This document shows, piece by piece, positions 27,037 to 36,030 of a stretch of 64,000 nucleotides of DNA. How positions within the stretch are numbered: the first letter of the stretch is position 1; each line of letters opens with the position of its first letter. The position numbers and the translations under genes were made by a program. The stretch comes from Pseudomonas turukhanskensis (lineage in GTDB: Bacteria; Pseudomonadota; Gammaproteobacteria; Pseudomonadales; Pseudomonadaceae). Under the pieces are notes generated by a model. The model did no database searches and was not told the origin of the DNA. It worked only from the letters and a program-made list of their open reading frames with translations. The stretch spans positions 240,705 through 304,704 of the forward strand of contig NZ_BSFN01000006.1 of the NCBI RefSeq assembly GCF_027922365.1. Reading direction: 5' to 3'.

Positions 27037-29595
27037 ATGATTCGCCGTTCACTGCCCGGTATTTTCGCCTTGATGGTTGCAGCGCCCCCGCTGGCGCTGG
27101 CCGCCGAGCAACAGACGCTATTCAACTTCGTCAGCCCCGCCGATGTGGTGCAGGTGCAGACGCAGAACACCAGCCTGCCTTCGCTGACCGCCGAACTGGC
27201 CGCCGAGAGCGAGCCGATGCGTCGCGTGACGTTCAATCCTTCGGACAACCCCAGCCTGCGCCTGACCCCGCAGAACGGCGCGTGGGATTGGTCCAAAGCC
27301 AATGTCATGACCCTGCGTATCCAGAACGCCATGGATTGGGCGCTCACCCTCGACATTCGCATGGAAAGCAGCGACGGCAAAGTGCTCACCAGCCGTATCG
27401 CCCTGCCAGCCGGCCCTGCGCAAAACCTGCTGATCCCCCTGCACGCCACCTCGCCGCGCAGCCAAGGCATGCGCGCCGCGCCGGCGATGCCGTGGACCGT
27501 CGATGGCCAGCGGGTGATTCTGGCTGACACCGTGGAAGGCGACCTGGACCTGAGCAAGGTCACTGCCGTCGGCATCTACATGAGCCGCCCCGATGTGCCG
27601 CAGAGCATTCTGCTTGGCCGTTTCGGCGTGCGTGAAGGCGACGAAACCCAGCAGCAGCTGTACACCGGCATTGTCGATGCCTATGGGCAATACACCCGTG
27701 GCCAGTGGCCGGAAAAAGTGGGTAGCGATGACCAGCTGAAAGCCGCCGCAGCCAAGGAAGCCACTCAGCTCAAGGGCTGGCTGGAAAAACGTGGCCAGAC
27801 CGACCAGTACGGCGGCCTGCTCGGCGGCCCGACCTTTGAGGCCTCAGGCTTCTTCCGCACCGAAAAGCGTGACGGCCGTTGGTTCTTGGTGACACCTGAA
27901 GGCCACCCGTTCTACTCGCTGGGCGTAAACACCGTCAGCGCCGGCAACAGCGCGACCTACGTTGAAGGCCGCGAAACCATGTTCACCGGCTTGCCCAAAG
28001 ACGGCGAGCCGCTGGCGGCCTACTACGGTGGCAGCAGCAGCCGCGCCGATACCGGCGCCGCCAAGGGACGCAACTTCGACCAGGGCCGCTGGTTCGACTT
28101 CTACCGCGCCAACCTGCAACGCACCTGGCCGGAACAGCCGTGTGCCAACCTGGTAGACAAAAGTACCGCGCAAGTGGTGAACGACGAGGAAAGCGAAGCG
28201 CCGGCAGATATCGAGGCCAACGCCGAGAACACCACCAACACCGCGGCCACCACCGCCGTTGCACCGGTGGCACCGCCTGTAGTCGCTGCGCCGGCAGCGC
28301 CTGCGGTGGCTGAAGAAAAGTGCGTGACCAAGGCCTTCGACCCGGTGCGCTGGACCGAAAACACCCTGGACCGCCTGCAAGCCTGGGGCTTCAACACCGT
28401 CGGCAACTGGAGCGACCCGTCGCTGGCCGCCGCCAAGCGCATGCCGTACACCCTGCCGCTGTCGATCAGTGGCGACTACAAAACCATCAGCACCGGCGTC
28501 GATTGGTGGGGCGGCATGCCTGACCCGTTCGACCCGCGCTTCGCCATGGCCGCCGAGCGCGCCGTGGCCATTGCCACCCGCGATCACCGCGACGACCCGT
28601 GGCTGGTTGGCTTCTTCGCCGACAACGAATTGGGCTGGGCCGGCCCGGCCAACGACCCGAATGCGCGCTACGCCCTGGCTTACGGCACGTTGAGCCTGAC
28701 CACCGACGTGCCGGCCAAACGCGCCTTTCTGAAAATGCTGCGCGACAAGTACCGCAACCAGGATGGCCTGTCCAAAGCCTGGGGTATCGAATTGCCGGCC
28801 TGGGAATTGATGGAAGACCCGGGTTTCCAGGCGCCACGCCCAAACCCCGAGCACCCGGCCATCGAAGCGGACATGCAGCAGTTCCAGCGCCTGTTCGCCG
28901 ACACCTACTTCAAAACCATCGACGACGCCCTCAACTGGCACGCCCCGAACCATCTGCTGCTGGGCGGCCGTTTTGCCGCCAGCAACCCGGAAGCGGTGGC
29001 GTCCTGCGCGCAGTATTGCGATGTGCTGAGTTTCAACTTCTATACCAAGGAACCGCAGCACGGCTATGACTTCGCCGCGTTGAAAACCCTGGATAAGCCG
29101 ATTCTGGTCACCGAATTCCACTTCGGCTCCCGCGATCGTGGCCCGTTCTGGGGTGGCGTCAGCGAGGTGTACAACGAAGAGCAGCGCGGCCCGGCCTATG
29201 CGCACTTCGTGGAAGAAGCGACCAAGGAGCCGATGATCGTCGGCACCCACCTGTTCCAATACCTCGACCAGCCCGTAACCGGTCGCCTGCTGGACGGCGA
29301 GAATGGTCACTTCGGTCTGGTGGCCATTACTGACCGGCCGTTCGACGGCTTCGTCAAAGCCGTGCGCAAAGCCAACCTCGAGGCCCTGCAAGCGGTGCTT
29401 AAACCGCTGGCAGCCGCAGCCCCTGCTGAAACACCGGCAGCCAAACCCGAAGGCGGCAAGGGCGGCGAAGGCAAGGGCAAAGGCGAAGGGAAAGGAGAGG
29501 GTAAAGGCGGCGAAGGCAAAGGCGGCCCAGGTGGCGGTGCCGGTGCGGGTGGCCATGGTGGCGGTGCCGGTGGCGCCGGCGGTGGCCGCGGCTAA
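27037..29595 (+). CDS. GH50 agarase-like glycoside hydrolase with Gly/Lys-rich tail
   Basis: An 852-residue secreted protein (signal peptide cleaved near ALAA, residue 23). An N-terminal beta-sandwich (about 25-190) precedes a TIM-barrel domain. GRWFLVTPEGHPFYSLGVNT (about 278-297) is typical of GH50 beta-agarases, and DNELGW (Glu531) and TEFHFGSRD (Glu693) match the acid/base and nucleophile positions of that family. A Pro/Ala/Thr-rich insert between two Cys (about 368-429) interrupts the barrel. Residues 804-852 are almost only Gly, Lys, Glu and Ala. ATG at 27037 follows AGGAGAG. Whether agar is the substrate is doubtful in a pseudomonad. Confidence 0.7.
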   Translation: MIRRSLPGIFALMVAAPPLALAAEQQTLFNFVSPADVVQVQTQNTSLPSLTAELAAESEPMRRVTFNPSDNPSLRLTPQNGAWDWSKANVMTLRIQNAMDWALTLDIRMESSDGKVLTSRIALPAGPAQNLLIPLHATSPRSQGMRAAPAMPWTVDGQRVILADTVEGDLDLSKVTAVGIYMSRPDVPQSILLGRFGVREGDETQQQLYTGIVDAYGQYTRGQWPEKVGSDDQLKAAAAKEATQLKGWLEKRGQTDQYGGLLGGPTFEASGFFRTEKRDGRWFLVTPEGHPFYSLGVNTVSAGNSATYVEGRETMFTGLPKDGEPLAAYYGGSSSRADTGAAKGRNFDQGRWFDFYRANLQRTWPEQPCANLVDKSTAQVVNDEESEAPADIEANAENTTNTAATTAVAPVAPPVVAAPAAPAVAEEKCVTKAFDPVRWTENTLDRLQAWGFNTVGNWSDPSLAAAKRMPYTLPLSISGDYKTISTGVDWWGGMPDPFDPRFAMAAERAVAIATRDHRDDPWLVGFFADNELGWAGPANDPNARYALAYGTLSLTTDVPAKRAFLKMLRDKYRNQDGLSKAWGIELPAWELMEDPGFQAPRPNPEHPAIEADMQQFQRLFADTYFKTIDDALNWHAPNHLLLGGRFAASNPEAVASCAQYCDVLSFNFYTKEPQHGYDFAALKTLDKPILVTEFHFGSRDRGPFWGGVSEVYNEEQRGPAYAHFVEEATKEPMIVGTHLFQYLDQPVTGRLLDGENGHFGLVAITDRPFDGFVKAVRKANLEALQAVLKPLAAAAPAETPAAKPEGGKGGEGKGKGEGKGEGKGGEGKGGPGGGAGAGGHGGGAGGAGGGRG

Positions 29596-29694
29596 GGGCG
29601 GTGTGGCTATTCGGCGCCGTTATTAAGATGGTGTTGTGAGTGCGGTGGGCGCCCAATAATGCCCACCCACTGCGTGTTGCCTAAGGAGTTGAGC

Positions 29695-30843
29695 GTGCAG
29701 CAAGTTCAAGGCTATTTCGATCTCCAGTACGAAGCGGTCAAAGAGGCCTTCGCGGCCCTGTTTGACGACCCCCAGGAACGCGGCGGTGCCCTGTGTATTC
29801 AGGTCGAGGGCGAAACCGTGATCGACCTTTGGTGCGGCACGGCCGACAAGAACGGCGAGCACGCCTGGAACACCGACACCATCGCCAATCTGTTTTCCTG
29901 CACCAAAACCTTTACCGCCGTGACCGCCCTGCAACTGGTGGGCGAGGGCAAACTGGCCTTGGATGCACCGGTAGCATCGGTCTGGCCCGAATTTGCCGCT
30001 GCCGGCAAAGAAAACATCACCCTGCGCCAACTGCTCAGCCACCGTGCCGGCCTGCCGGCGGTGCGCGAGATGCTGCCGCCCGAAGCGTTGTACCAATGGG
30101 ACACCATGACCGCCGCGCTGGCCGCTGAAACGCCCTGGTGGACGCCCGGCGAAGGCCACGGCTATGCCGCCATCACCTACGGCTGGCTGGTGGGCGAATT
30201 GCTGCGCCGGGTGGACGGCAAGGGGCCGGGCGAATCGATCGTCGCCCGCACTGCGCAGCCGCTGGGTCTGGATTTCCACGTTGGCCTGGCGGATCAGGAG
30301 TTTTATCGCGTGGCCGAAATCTCCCGTGCCAAAGGTAATTTCGGTGACGCCTCGGCCCAGCGCTTGCTGAAAACCATGATGAGCGAGCCTGCTTCCATGA
30401 GCACGCGCGCATTTGCCAACCCGCCGTCGATCATGACCAGCACCAACAAGCCCGAGTGGCGACGCATGCAACAGCCGGCGGCCAATGGCCACGGCAACGC
30501 CCGCAGCCTGGCCGGCTTCTACAGCGGCTTGCTGAACGGCCGGTTACTCGACAGCCAATTACTCGCTGAGCTGACCCGTGAACACAGCGTGGGTGAAGAC
30601 AAAACCCTGCTCACCCAAACCCGTTTTGGCCTGGGCTGCATGCTCGACCAACCGAATGTGCCAAATGGCACTTACGGCCTGGGGCCACGTGCCTTTGGTC
30701 ATCCCGGCGCGGGCGGTTCTATCGGTTTTGCCGATCCAGAGTGTAAGGTGGCTTTCGGCTTCGTCACCAATACCCTGGGGCCCTACGTATTGATGGACCC
30801 ACGGGCGCAGAAGTTGGCGCGCACGTTAGGTGAATGTCTATAG
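29695..30843 (+). CDS. serine hydrolase, class C beta-lactamase-like esterase
   Basis: A 382-residue cytoplasmic protein (no signal peptide) of the EstB/PBP4-type fold. The SxxK nucleophile motif is SCTK, in NLFSCTKTFTAV (about 68-79), and LRQLLSHRAGLPA is a family landmark. A Tyr motif, YAAITYG, lies near 158-164. GTG at 29695 is chosen because AAGGAG precedes it by eight bases; the frame is open further upstream. The location beside an OmpA gene and pdxH matches the recalled P. aeruginosa order, where it is annotated as an esterase. Confidence 0.85.
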   Translation: MQQVQGYFDLQYEAVKEAFAALFDDPQERGGALCIQVEGETVIDLWCGTADKNGEHAWNTDTIANLFSCTKTFTAVTALQLVGEGKLALDAPVASVWPEFAAAGKENITLRQLLSHRAGLPAVREMLPPEALYQWDTMTAALAAETPWWTPGEGHGYAAITYGWLVGELLRRVDGKGPGESIVARTAQPLGLDFHVGLADQEFYRVAEISRAKGNFGDASAQRLLKTMMSEPASMSTRAFANPPSIMTSTNKPEWRRMQQPAANGHGNARSLAGFYSGLLNGRLLDSQLLAELTREHSVGEDKTLLTQTRFGLGCMLDQPNVPNGTYGLGPRAFGHPGAGGSIGFADPECKVAFGFVTNTLGPYVLMDPRAQKLARTLGECL

Positions 30844-31064
30844 TTTTTGCGGTTGTGTTTGACGAGGTTGTTTGCATTGGGGGCGTGCCCGCGGAACGGA
30901 AAACCGGGCTCGTCAATTGTGATCATCTTTGCCGCTGCACCGTTGCCATGGTTGCCCGTTAGAAGCAGCCAGCTACGCGAGCCGGTCCCGGCCATAGCGC
31001 CCTCCCAAGCAGAGAGCGTGGGCCCCCGGTTCTTGAGCAAATTTTTTGTGTTTTTGAGGTTCCA

Positions 31065-32009
31065 ATGTTTCCTATCAAGTCTGCTGCTGCTCTGGCGCTG
31101 TGCGCCGCTCTCGCTGGTTGTGCGTCTTCCCCTGAAACCCCTGAGTCTTCCGCCGCCAAACCGCCCGTAGCCAGCGCTGCCAAGGCCGAGTCTGGCAGCC
31201 ATTGGTGGTGGCCGTTTGGCGATGACAAAGCCGAGGCCAAGGCCGCCGTGCCAATGCCCGACCCGAAAATCACCCAGGCCTGGATGGACCAATACGAGCC
31301 GCGTCTGCGTGAAGCGCTGGATGGCAGCAAGTTCCAGCTTGAACGCCGGGAAAACCTGCTGGTGGTGTCCGCCCCGGTGGACTCCTCGTTCAACCCCGAC
31401 CGCCCCAGCATGCTGATGCCCGTCACTCTGGGGCCGATCAGCCGGGTCGCCAAGCTGGTGGAAAACGACAAGCAGGTGGCCGTGCTGATTCTTGGCCATG
31501 CCGACCCATCGGGCGAGGAAGCGCGCAACCGCGAGCTCAGCCTGGAGCGTGCCCGCGCTGTAACCGCCATCTTCCGTTTGAGTGGTCTGAAAAATGATCG
31601 CCTGATGGTGCGCGGTTTCGGTTCAGTACTGCCGCGGGCTGCCAACGACAGCCCGGAAGGCCGCGCCCTTAATCGTCGTGTGGAAATCATGCTGACCCCG
31701 CAAGACACCATGAGCGCACTGCTGGCCAAGTACGCCCAGCCGGCACCGGTACCGGCGGCACAAACCCTGGTGCGTAATGAGCCGGTTCCTGCCGTGGCCC
31801 CGGCAAAAGCTGCCGCCAAGAAGCCCGCAGTCAAGAAGGCCGCTGCCAAGCCGGCCACCAAATCGGCGACGGTCGCGAAAAAACCGGCTGCCAAAGCAGC
31901 AGCGAAACCTGCAACCAGCAAACCAGCAGCCACAAAGCCGACTTCGGTCAAAACGGTCAAGAACGATGCGGCGCAGTCTGGGGACAAGGTCGCGGCGGCG
32001 AAAAACTGA
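31065..32009 (+). CDS. OmpA-family lipoprotein with Lys/Ala/Pro-rich tail
   Basis: A 314-residue protein with lipobox ALAGC (Cys19). The OmpA C-terminal-like domain (about 90-210) includes LILGHADPSGEEARNRELS and NRRVEIML. Residues 235-314 are a histone-H1/AlgP-like low-complexity tail of KPA, KKAAAKPA and similar units, strongly basic. Such a tail on a periplasm-facing lipoprotein could bind anionic polymers such as lipopolysaccharide or nucleic acid; that is inference. A long untranslated leader of 220 bases precedes it. Confidence 0.82.
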   Translation: MFPIKSAAALALCAALAGCASSPETPESSAAKPPVASAAKAESGSHWWWPFGDDKAEAKAAVPMPDPKITQAWMDQYEPRLREALDGSKFQLERRENLLVVSAPVDSSFNPDRPSMLMPVTLGPISRVAKLVENDKQVAVLILGHADPSGEEARNRELSLERARAVTAIFRLSGLKNDRLMVRGFGSVLPRAANDSPEGRALNRRVEIMLTPQDTMSALLAKYAQPAPVPAAQTLVRNEPVPAVAPAKAAAKKPAVKKAAAKPATKSATVAKKPAAKAAAKPATSKPAATKPTSVKTVKNDAAQSGDKVAAAKN

Positions 32010-32064
32010 GCCTGGCGGCTGACTGTACTGTCTTAAAAAAACTGCGTGCTTCAGGAGCTGCGTG

Positions 32065-32712
32065 ATGACCGCCAACCTCGCCGATATGCGTCGAGACTAC
32101 ACCCGCGATGGGCTCACCGAGGCGCAAGCCCCGGCAGAGCCCCTGGCCCTGTTCCAGCAATGGTTCAGCGATGCCCGTAAAACCGAACAACTGCCGGTTG
32201 AAGCCAATGCCATGACCCTGGCCACGGTCGACGCCGAAGGCCGCCCGCACTGCCGCGTACTGCTGCTTAAAAGCCTCGACGACCAGGGTTTTACCTTCTT
32301 CACCAATTACGACAGCGCCAAAGGCGAACAACTGGCGGCGCGCCCGTTTGGCGCCATGACGTTCTTCTGGCCGGCGCTGGAGCGTCAGGTGCGCATTGAA
32401 GGTCGGGTTGAGAAGGTGAGTGCCAAGGAGTCGGATGACTACTTTCAGGTGCGCCCGCTGGGCAGCCGCCTGGGGGCCTGGGCTTCGCCGCAAAGCCAGG
32501 TGATTGCCGACCGCGCCGAGCTGGAAGCATTGCTTGCTGACACTGAGCGTCGCTTTCTCGACCAGGCGCCCACCTGCCCGCCGCATTGGGGCGGCTACCG
32601 CCTAGTGCCGGAGCGAATTGAGTTCTGGCAGGGTCGTGCCAGTCGCCTGCACGACCGTTTGAACTATCGTTTAGACAACGGCAACTGGTCGCGTGAGCGT
32701 TTGGCACCCTGA
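32065..32712 (+). CDS. pdxH: pyridoxamine 5'-phosphate oxidase
   Basis: FMN enzyme of 215 residues that oxidises pyridoxine/pyridoxamine phosphate to pyridoxal phosphate. Conserved stretches are [22 protein letters not shown] split around residue 50-70, [10 protein letters not shown] (about 81-90), the FMN-contact [12 protein letters not shown] and the C-terminal [16 protein letters not shown] region. GTG at 32062 and ATG at 32065 are adjacent; the ATG fits AGGAGC better. Confidence 0.95.
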   Translation: MTANLADMRRDYTRDGLTEAQAPAEPLALFQQWFSDARKTEQLPVEANAMTLATVDAEGRPHCRVLLLKSLDDQGFTFFTNYDSAKGEQLAARPFGAMTFFWPALERQVRIEGRVEKVSAKESDDYFQVRPLGSRLGAWASPQSQVIADRAELEALLADTERRFLDQAPTCPPHWGGYRLVPERIEFWQGRASRLHDRLNYRLDNGNWSRERLAP

Positions 32713-32813
32713 AATGTGCCGTTGCGCTCAGGCGAGAATTAATCTTGCGTGCGGCCGTGACAGTGCCCCGAGTGGCGCTGTCTAATAACCAGTCATCCCC
32801 CGGAGGTACCGTT

Positions 32814-33278
32814 ATGCGTAAGTCTGTTTTGTTGATCGCGTCGTTCACGGTTGCGGCGCTGGCGTTGACCGGTTGCCAGTCCAGCCTGACGGGCGACTCC
32901 TATTCCCGCGATGAAGCGCGCACCGTGCAAACCGTGCGTATGGGCACCATCGAATCGCTGCGTCCGGTGAAAATCGAAGGCACCAAAACCCCGATCGGCG
33001 CCGGTGCCGGTGCAGTGGTCGGTGGTGTAGCCGGTAGCACCGTCGGTGGCGGACGCGGCAGCATCGTTGCCGCTGTGATCGGCGCCGTTGCTGGTGGCCT
33101 GCTGGGTTCGCTGACCGAAGAAGGTCTGACCCGAGCCCAGGGTGTAGAAATTACCGTAAGAGAAGACGACGGCAGCATGCGTGCCTATGTGCAGGAAGTG
33201 CAGGAAAACGAGATTTTCCGCGTGGGCGAGCGCGTTCGTATCATGAGCGTGAACGGCACGAGCCGTGTAGCGCACTGA
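32814..33278 (+). CDS. glycine-zipper 2TM-domain lipoprotein (SlyB/PcpP-like)
   Basis: A 154-residue outer-membrane lipoprotein with lipobox LTGC (about 19-22). The central IGAGAGAVVGGVAGSTVGGG-type stretch (about 62-100) is a double glycine zipper able to pack as a membrane hairpin. The C-terminal domain resembles SlyB (VEITVREDDG, GERVRIM). GGAGGT lies five to ten bases before the ATG. SlyB-like proteins stabilise the outer membrane under cation stress in enterobacteria. A strong terminator follows. Confidence 0.88.
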   Translation: MRKSVLLIASFTVAALALTGCQSSLTGDSYSRDEARTVQTVRMGTIESLRPVKIEGTKTPIGAGAGAVVGGVAGSTVGGGRGSIVAAVIGAVAGGLLGSLTEEGLTRAQGVEITVREDDGSMRAYVQEVQENEIFRVGERVRIMSVNGTSRVAH

Positions 33279-33296
33279 GTTTTGGCGCTAATGAAC

Positions 33297-33321
33297 AGCC
33301 GGCCCTTGGGCCGGCTTTTTT
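33297..33321 (+). terminator. intrinsic terminator
   Basis: AGCCGGCCC-TTG-GGGCCGGCT followed by TTTTT, 18 bases after the lipoprotein stop. Confidence 0.92.
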
Positions 33322-33340
33322 ATGCCTTTCTTTCAAAGGC

Positions 33341-33453
33341 CCCTCACCCCAGCCCTCTCCCGCAAGCGGGAGAGGGGGCTTGACCGTGTATAGACGGCGA
33401 GATGCGATCAAGTTCCCCTCTCCCGCGGGCGGGAGAGGGGTTAGGGGTGAGGG
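33341..33453. repeat. inverted repeat, CCCTCACCC...CTCTCCCGC family (copy 1)
   Basis: CCCTCACCCCAGCCCTCTCC-CGCAAGCG-GGAGAGG, then CCTCTCCCGC-GCGGGAGAGG-GGTGAGGG. Each arm is itself a small hairpin. Four copies occur in the window, at 33.3, 39.3, 47.3 and 50.5 kb. Confidence 0.9.
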
Positions 33454-33468
33454 CAAAGCCAAGCGCCG

Positions 33469-34365
33469 TTATAGCAGCCGTCTTGGCCGGGAGTCTTCGG
33501 CGCCCCGGCGCAATGTCCGATGCGTGGCCTGCACCAGCCAGCACGCCAGAATGAACGGTGCCGTCAGTTCTGGCAGCGCGAATGCCGCAAAACCTGGCTG
33601 CAAGGGCAGGGCAAGCAGAATGCCCAGCACAATAACCGCTCCATTGCGGTACACCTGGCTCAGCGCCACGCCCACCAACACGCAGTTGTAGCCGTACAAC
33701 CCATTCAAGGCATTGGCGCTGGACCAGCCCTGTTGCCACGCAAACGCCAGGCCGATGGTCGAACCGAGCACTGCCCAGAGCGCCGCGCGCCGGCTGGCCA
33801 GGCACAGACCGAACAGCACAATGGCCCCGGCCAGTGGATTACCGAGAAAAATCACCTGGCCCACGCCTTTGAGCAGCGCAGCGCCCAGGCCCAGCGCATC
33901 GAGCACCGGCGTGCTGATGGCGGGTGCTTGCAACGGCGGGGTCAACGTCGTGGGCAGCAAACTCAGCACCAACCAAGTCAACCCCACAAAGGGCGCGGTA
34001 AACGCCGGCAGCCATTGGCGTTGGCGGTTCCCGCGCATCAGCCGTTCCAGCACCAGGCTGGAGGCGCCGGCGCTGGCGATGATTAGCAGCGGCAATAGCG
34101 CTGACCAGGCAAAACGGTTGCACAGAATCAGGCCCAGCAGCACGCCGTTGTAGCTGTACAGGCCGGCCTCGATATCGGCCTGGGCGTAGTGGCGTCGACG
34201 AGCCACCAGGGCGGCAGCAAAACCACCGAGCAGGGCGCCGCCGAGCAGGTCGGGGGCTGCCACGGCGATGGCCAGCATAACCAGCCCGCCGAACAGGGCG
34301 TGCTGCTGCAGGAAGATTTGGCTGCAGCCGTTTAACAGGGCTTTGCCGTAGGAGAACTGGGTCAT
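33469..34365 (-). CDS. urea transporter
   Basis: A 298-residue inner-membrane channel of the UT (SLC14) family with about ten hydrophobic segments and an internal two-fold repeat: GLYSYNGVLLGL in the first half and GLYGYNCVLVGV in the second are the paired UT selectivity-filter signatures. ATG at 34365 is chosen; an open frame to 34446 is read-through of a repeat element. It lies downstream of the gcl-pykF operon, separated by a terminator and a repeat, as recalled for P. putida. Confidence 0.9.
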   Translation of the reverse strand: MTQFSYGKALLNGCSQIFLQQHALFGGLVMLAIAVAAPDLLGGALLGGFAAALVARRRHYAQADIEAGLYSYNGVLLGLILCNRFAWSALLPLLIIASAGASSLVLERLMRGNRQRQWLPAFTAPFVGLTWLVLSLLPTTLTPPLQAPAISTPVLDALGLGAALLKGVGQVIFLGNPLAGAIVLFGLCLASRRAALWAVLGSTIGLAFAWQQGWSSANALNGLYGYNCVLVGVALSQVYRNGAVIVLGILLALPLQPGFAAFALPELTAPFILACWLVQATHRTLRRGAEDSRPRRLL

Positions 34366-34379
34366 TGTCGGTATGGCCT

Positions 34380-34446
34380 GTTGGGCTTCGCTGCGCTCAA
34401 CCCAACCTACAAATCCATAAGTTGGGTTGAGCAGCGCGAAGCCCAA
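34380..34446. repeat. inverted repeat, GTTGGGCTTCGC family (copy 1)
   Basis: TGTTGGGCTTCGCTGCGC then, 25 bases on, GTTGGGTTGAGCAGCGCGAA and GCCCAAC close a long imperfect stem; CCTAC lies in the loop. It is next to the pyruvate-kinase terminator. Confidence 0.8.
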
Positions 34447-34454
34447 CGATTTAA

Positions 34455-34492
34455 ATAAAAAAAGGCGCCCAACGAGGGCACGAAGGACGCCT
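34455..34492 (-). terminator. intrinsic terminator after pyruvate kinase
   Basis: On the minus strand AGGCGTCC-loop-GGGCGCCT is followed by seven T and TATTT. One G-U pair is needed in the stem. Confidence 0.8.
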
Positions 34493-34584
34493 AACTGGCA
34501 TGAACCAGATGGGATATGAGTATTCCTGTCCGGGTTCCGGGGCGCCTTGCCTGGCCTTAGCCCCGAAACCCTCTTTTCTGTGGT

Positions 34585-36030
34585 TTAAAGCAGTGTCTCT
34601 ATACGCAAACTATTGGTGGTCCCGGATTGCCCAAAGGGCATCCCCGCCGTAATCACTACGGTATCTCCACGCTTGGCCATGTTCTGCGCCTGGGCGATTT
34701 CCAAGGCTGTGCTGGTGATTTCATCCACCTTGCTCAACCGCGCATTCACCACCGAGTAGATGCCCCAGGCCACGGTCAGGCGGCGGGCGGTCTGAATATT
34801 CGGGGTCAGGCTCAGAATCGGTGCTTTGGGCCGCTCGCGGGAGGCGCGCAGGCTGGAACTGCCCGATTCGGTGTAGTTCACCAGCGCCGCCACCGGCAGA
34901 ATGCCGCTGATACGGCGAATGGCGCAGCTGATGGCGTCAGACGCCGTGGCTTCGGCATTCGGACGGCTGACGTCGAGCTGGGCCTGGAAGTCCGGGCCGT
35001 TTTCCACTTGGCGAATGATCTTGGCCATCATGCTTACCGCTTCCAGCGGGTAGTCGCCGGAGGCCGTTTCGGCGGACAGCATCACCGCGTCAGTGCCTTC
35101 GGCCACGGCGTTGGCCACGTCAGTGACTTCGGCGCGGGTCGGGGCAGGGGAGAAGCGCATGGATTCAAGCATCTGCGTGGCCACCACCACCGGTTTACCC
35201 AGCTGGCGGCAGGTGCGGATGATGTCTTTCTGAATGCGTGGCACGTTCTCGGCCGGTACTTCCACGCCAAGGTCGCCACGGGCCACCATGATTGCATCGC
35301 ACAGGCGGGCGATTTCTTCCAGGTGTTGCACGGCCGAGGGCTTTTCAATCTTGGCCATCAGAAACGCTTTGCCCTGAATCAGCTCGCGGGCTTCGATGAT
35401 GTCTTCCGGGCGTTGCACGAACGACAGCGCCACCCAGTCCACGCCCAGTTGCAGGCCGAATTCGAGGTCGATGCGGTCTTTGTGGGTCAGTGGGCTCAGT
35501 TGCAGCACGGCCTCGGGTACGTTGACGCCCTTGCGGTCCGACAGCTCGCCGCCGGCGCTTACCAAGGTGTCGACGCCGGTGTTCTGCTTGCGGGTAACTT
35601 CCAGGCGCAAGCGGCCATCGTCCAGCAGCAGGCTCATGCCCGGCTCCAGGGCTTCGATGATTTCCGGGTGCGGCAGGTTTACCCGGCGCGCGTCGCCGGG
35701 GGTGGTGTCCAGGTCCAGGCGAAAGGCCTGGCCGCGGCTGAGGTTCACCTTGCCGTCGGCAAATTTGCCCACGCGCAATTTCGGCCCTTGCAGGTCCATC
35801 AGAATGCCGATGGGGGTGTTCAGCTGCCGCTCCACTTCACGCACCCATTGGTAACGCAGGGCATGGTCGGCGTGCTCGCCGTGGCTGAAGTTGAGGCGGA
35901 ACAGGTTAACCCCGGCTTCCACCAGGTGCCGAACATCGTCCACGCCTTTTACGGCGGGGCCGAGGGTGGCGAGAATTTTGACTTTCTTGTCGGCTTTGGA
36001 CGTTTTTTCGTGGGTGTTGGGCAGGCTCAT
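34585..36030 (-). CDS. pykF: pyruvate kinase
   Basis: Glycolytic enzyme of 481 residues, the last step of this operon's glyoxylate-to-pyruvate route. VKILATLGPA (17-26), LFRLNFSHGEH, the active-site LMAKIEKPSAVQHL (catalytic Lys, about 229) and MVARGDLGVEVP (about 251-262) are all present. Its ATG overlaps the ttuD stop by four bases. Pseudomonads usually carry a second pyruvate kinase elsewhere, so this one is likely tied to glycerate use. Confidence 0.95.
   Translation of the reverse strand: MSLPNTHEKTSKADKKVKILATLGPAVKGVDDVRHLVEAGVNLFRLNFSHGEHADHALRYQWVREVERQLNTPIGILMDLQGPKLRVGKFADGKVNLSRGQAFRLDLDTTPGDARRVNLPHPEIIEALEPGMSLLLDDGRLRLEVTRKQNTGVDTLVSAGGELSDRKGVNVPEAVLQLSPLTHKDRIDLEFGLQLGVDWVALSFVQRPEDIIEARELIQGKAFLMAKIEKPSAVQHLEEIARLCDAIMVARGDLGVEVPAENVPRIQKDIIRTCRQLGKPVVVATQMLESMRFSPAPTRAEVTDVANAVAEGTDAVMLSAETASGDYPLEAVSMMAKIIRQVENGPDFQAQLDVSRPNAEATASDAISCAIRRISGILPVAALVNYTESGSSSLRASRERPKAPILSLTPNIQTARRLTVAWGIYSVVNARLSKVDEITSTALEIAQAQNMAKRGDTVVITAGMPFGQSGTTNSLRIETLL

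Noticed and set aside
27844..29556. 570-codon minus-strand open frame opposite the GH50-like gene
   Set aside because: Shadow; the plus frame carries conserved Glu motifs and a signal peptide.
34366..34446. N-terminal extension of the urea transporter frame
   Set aside because: The extension is translation of the GTTGGGC inverted repeat; family proteins start near the ATG at 34365.
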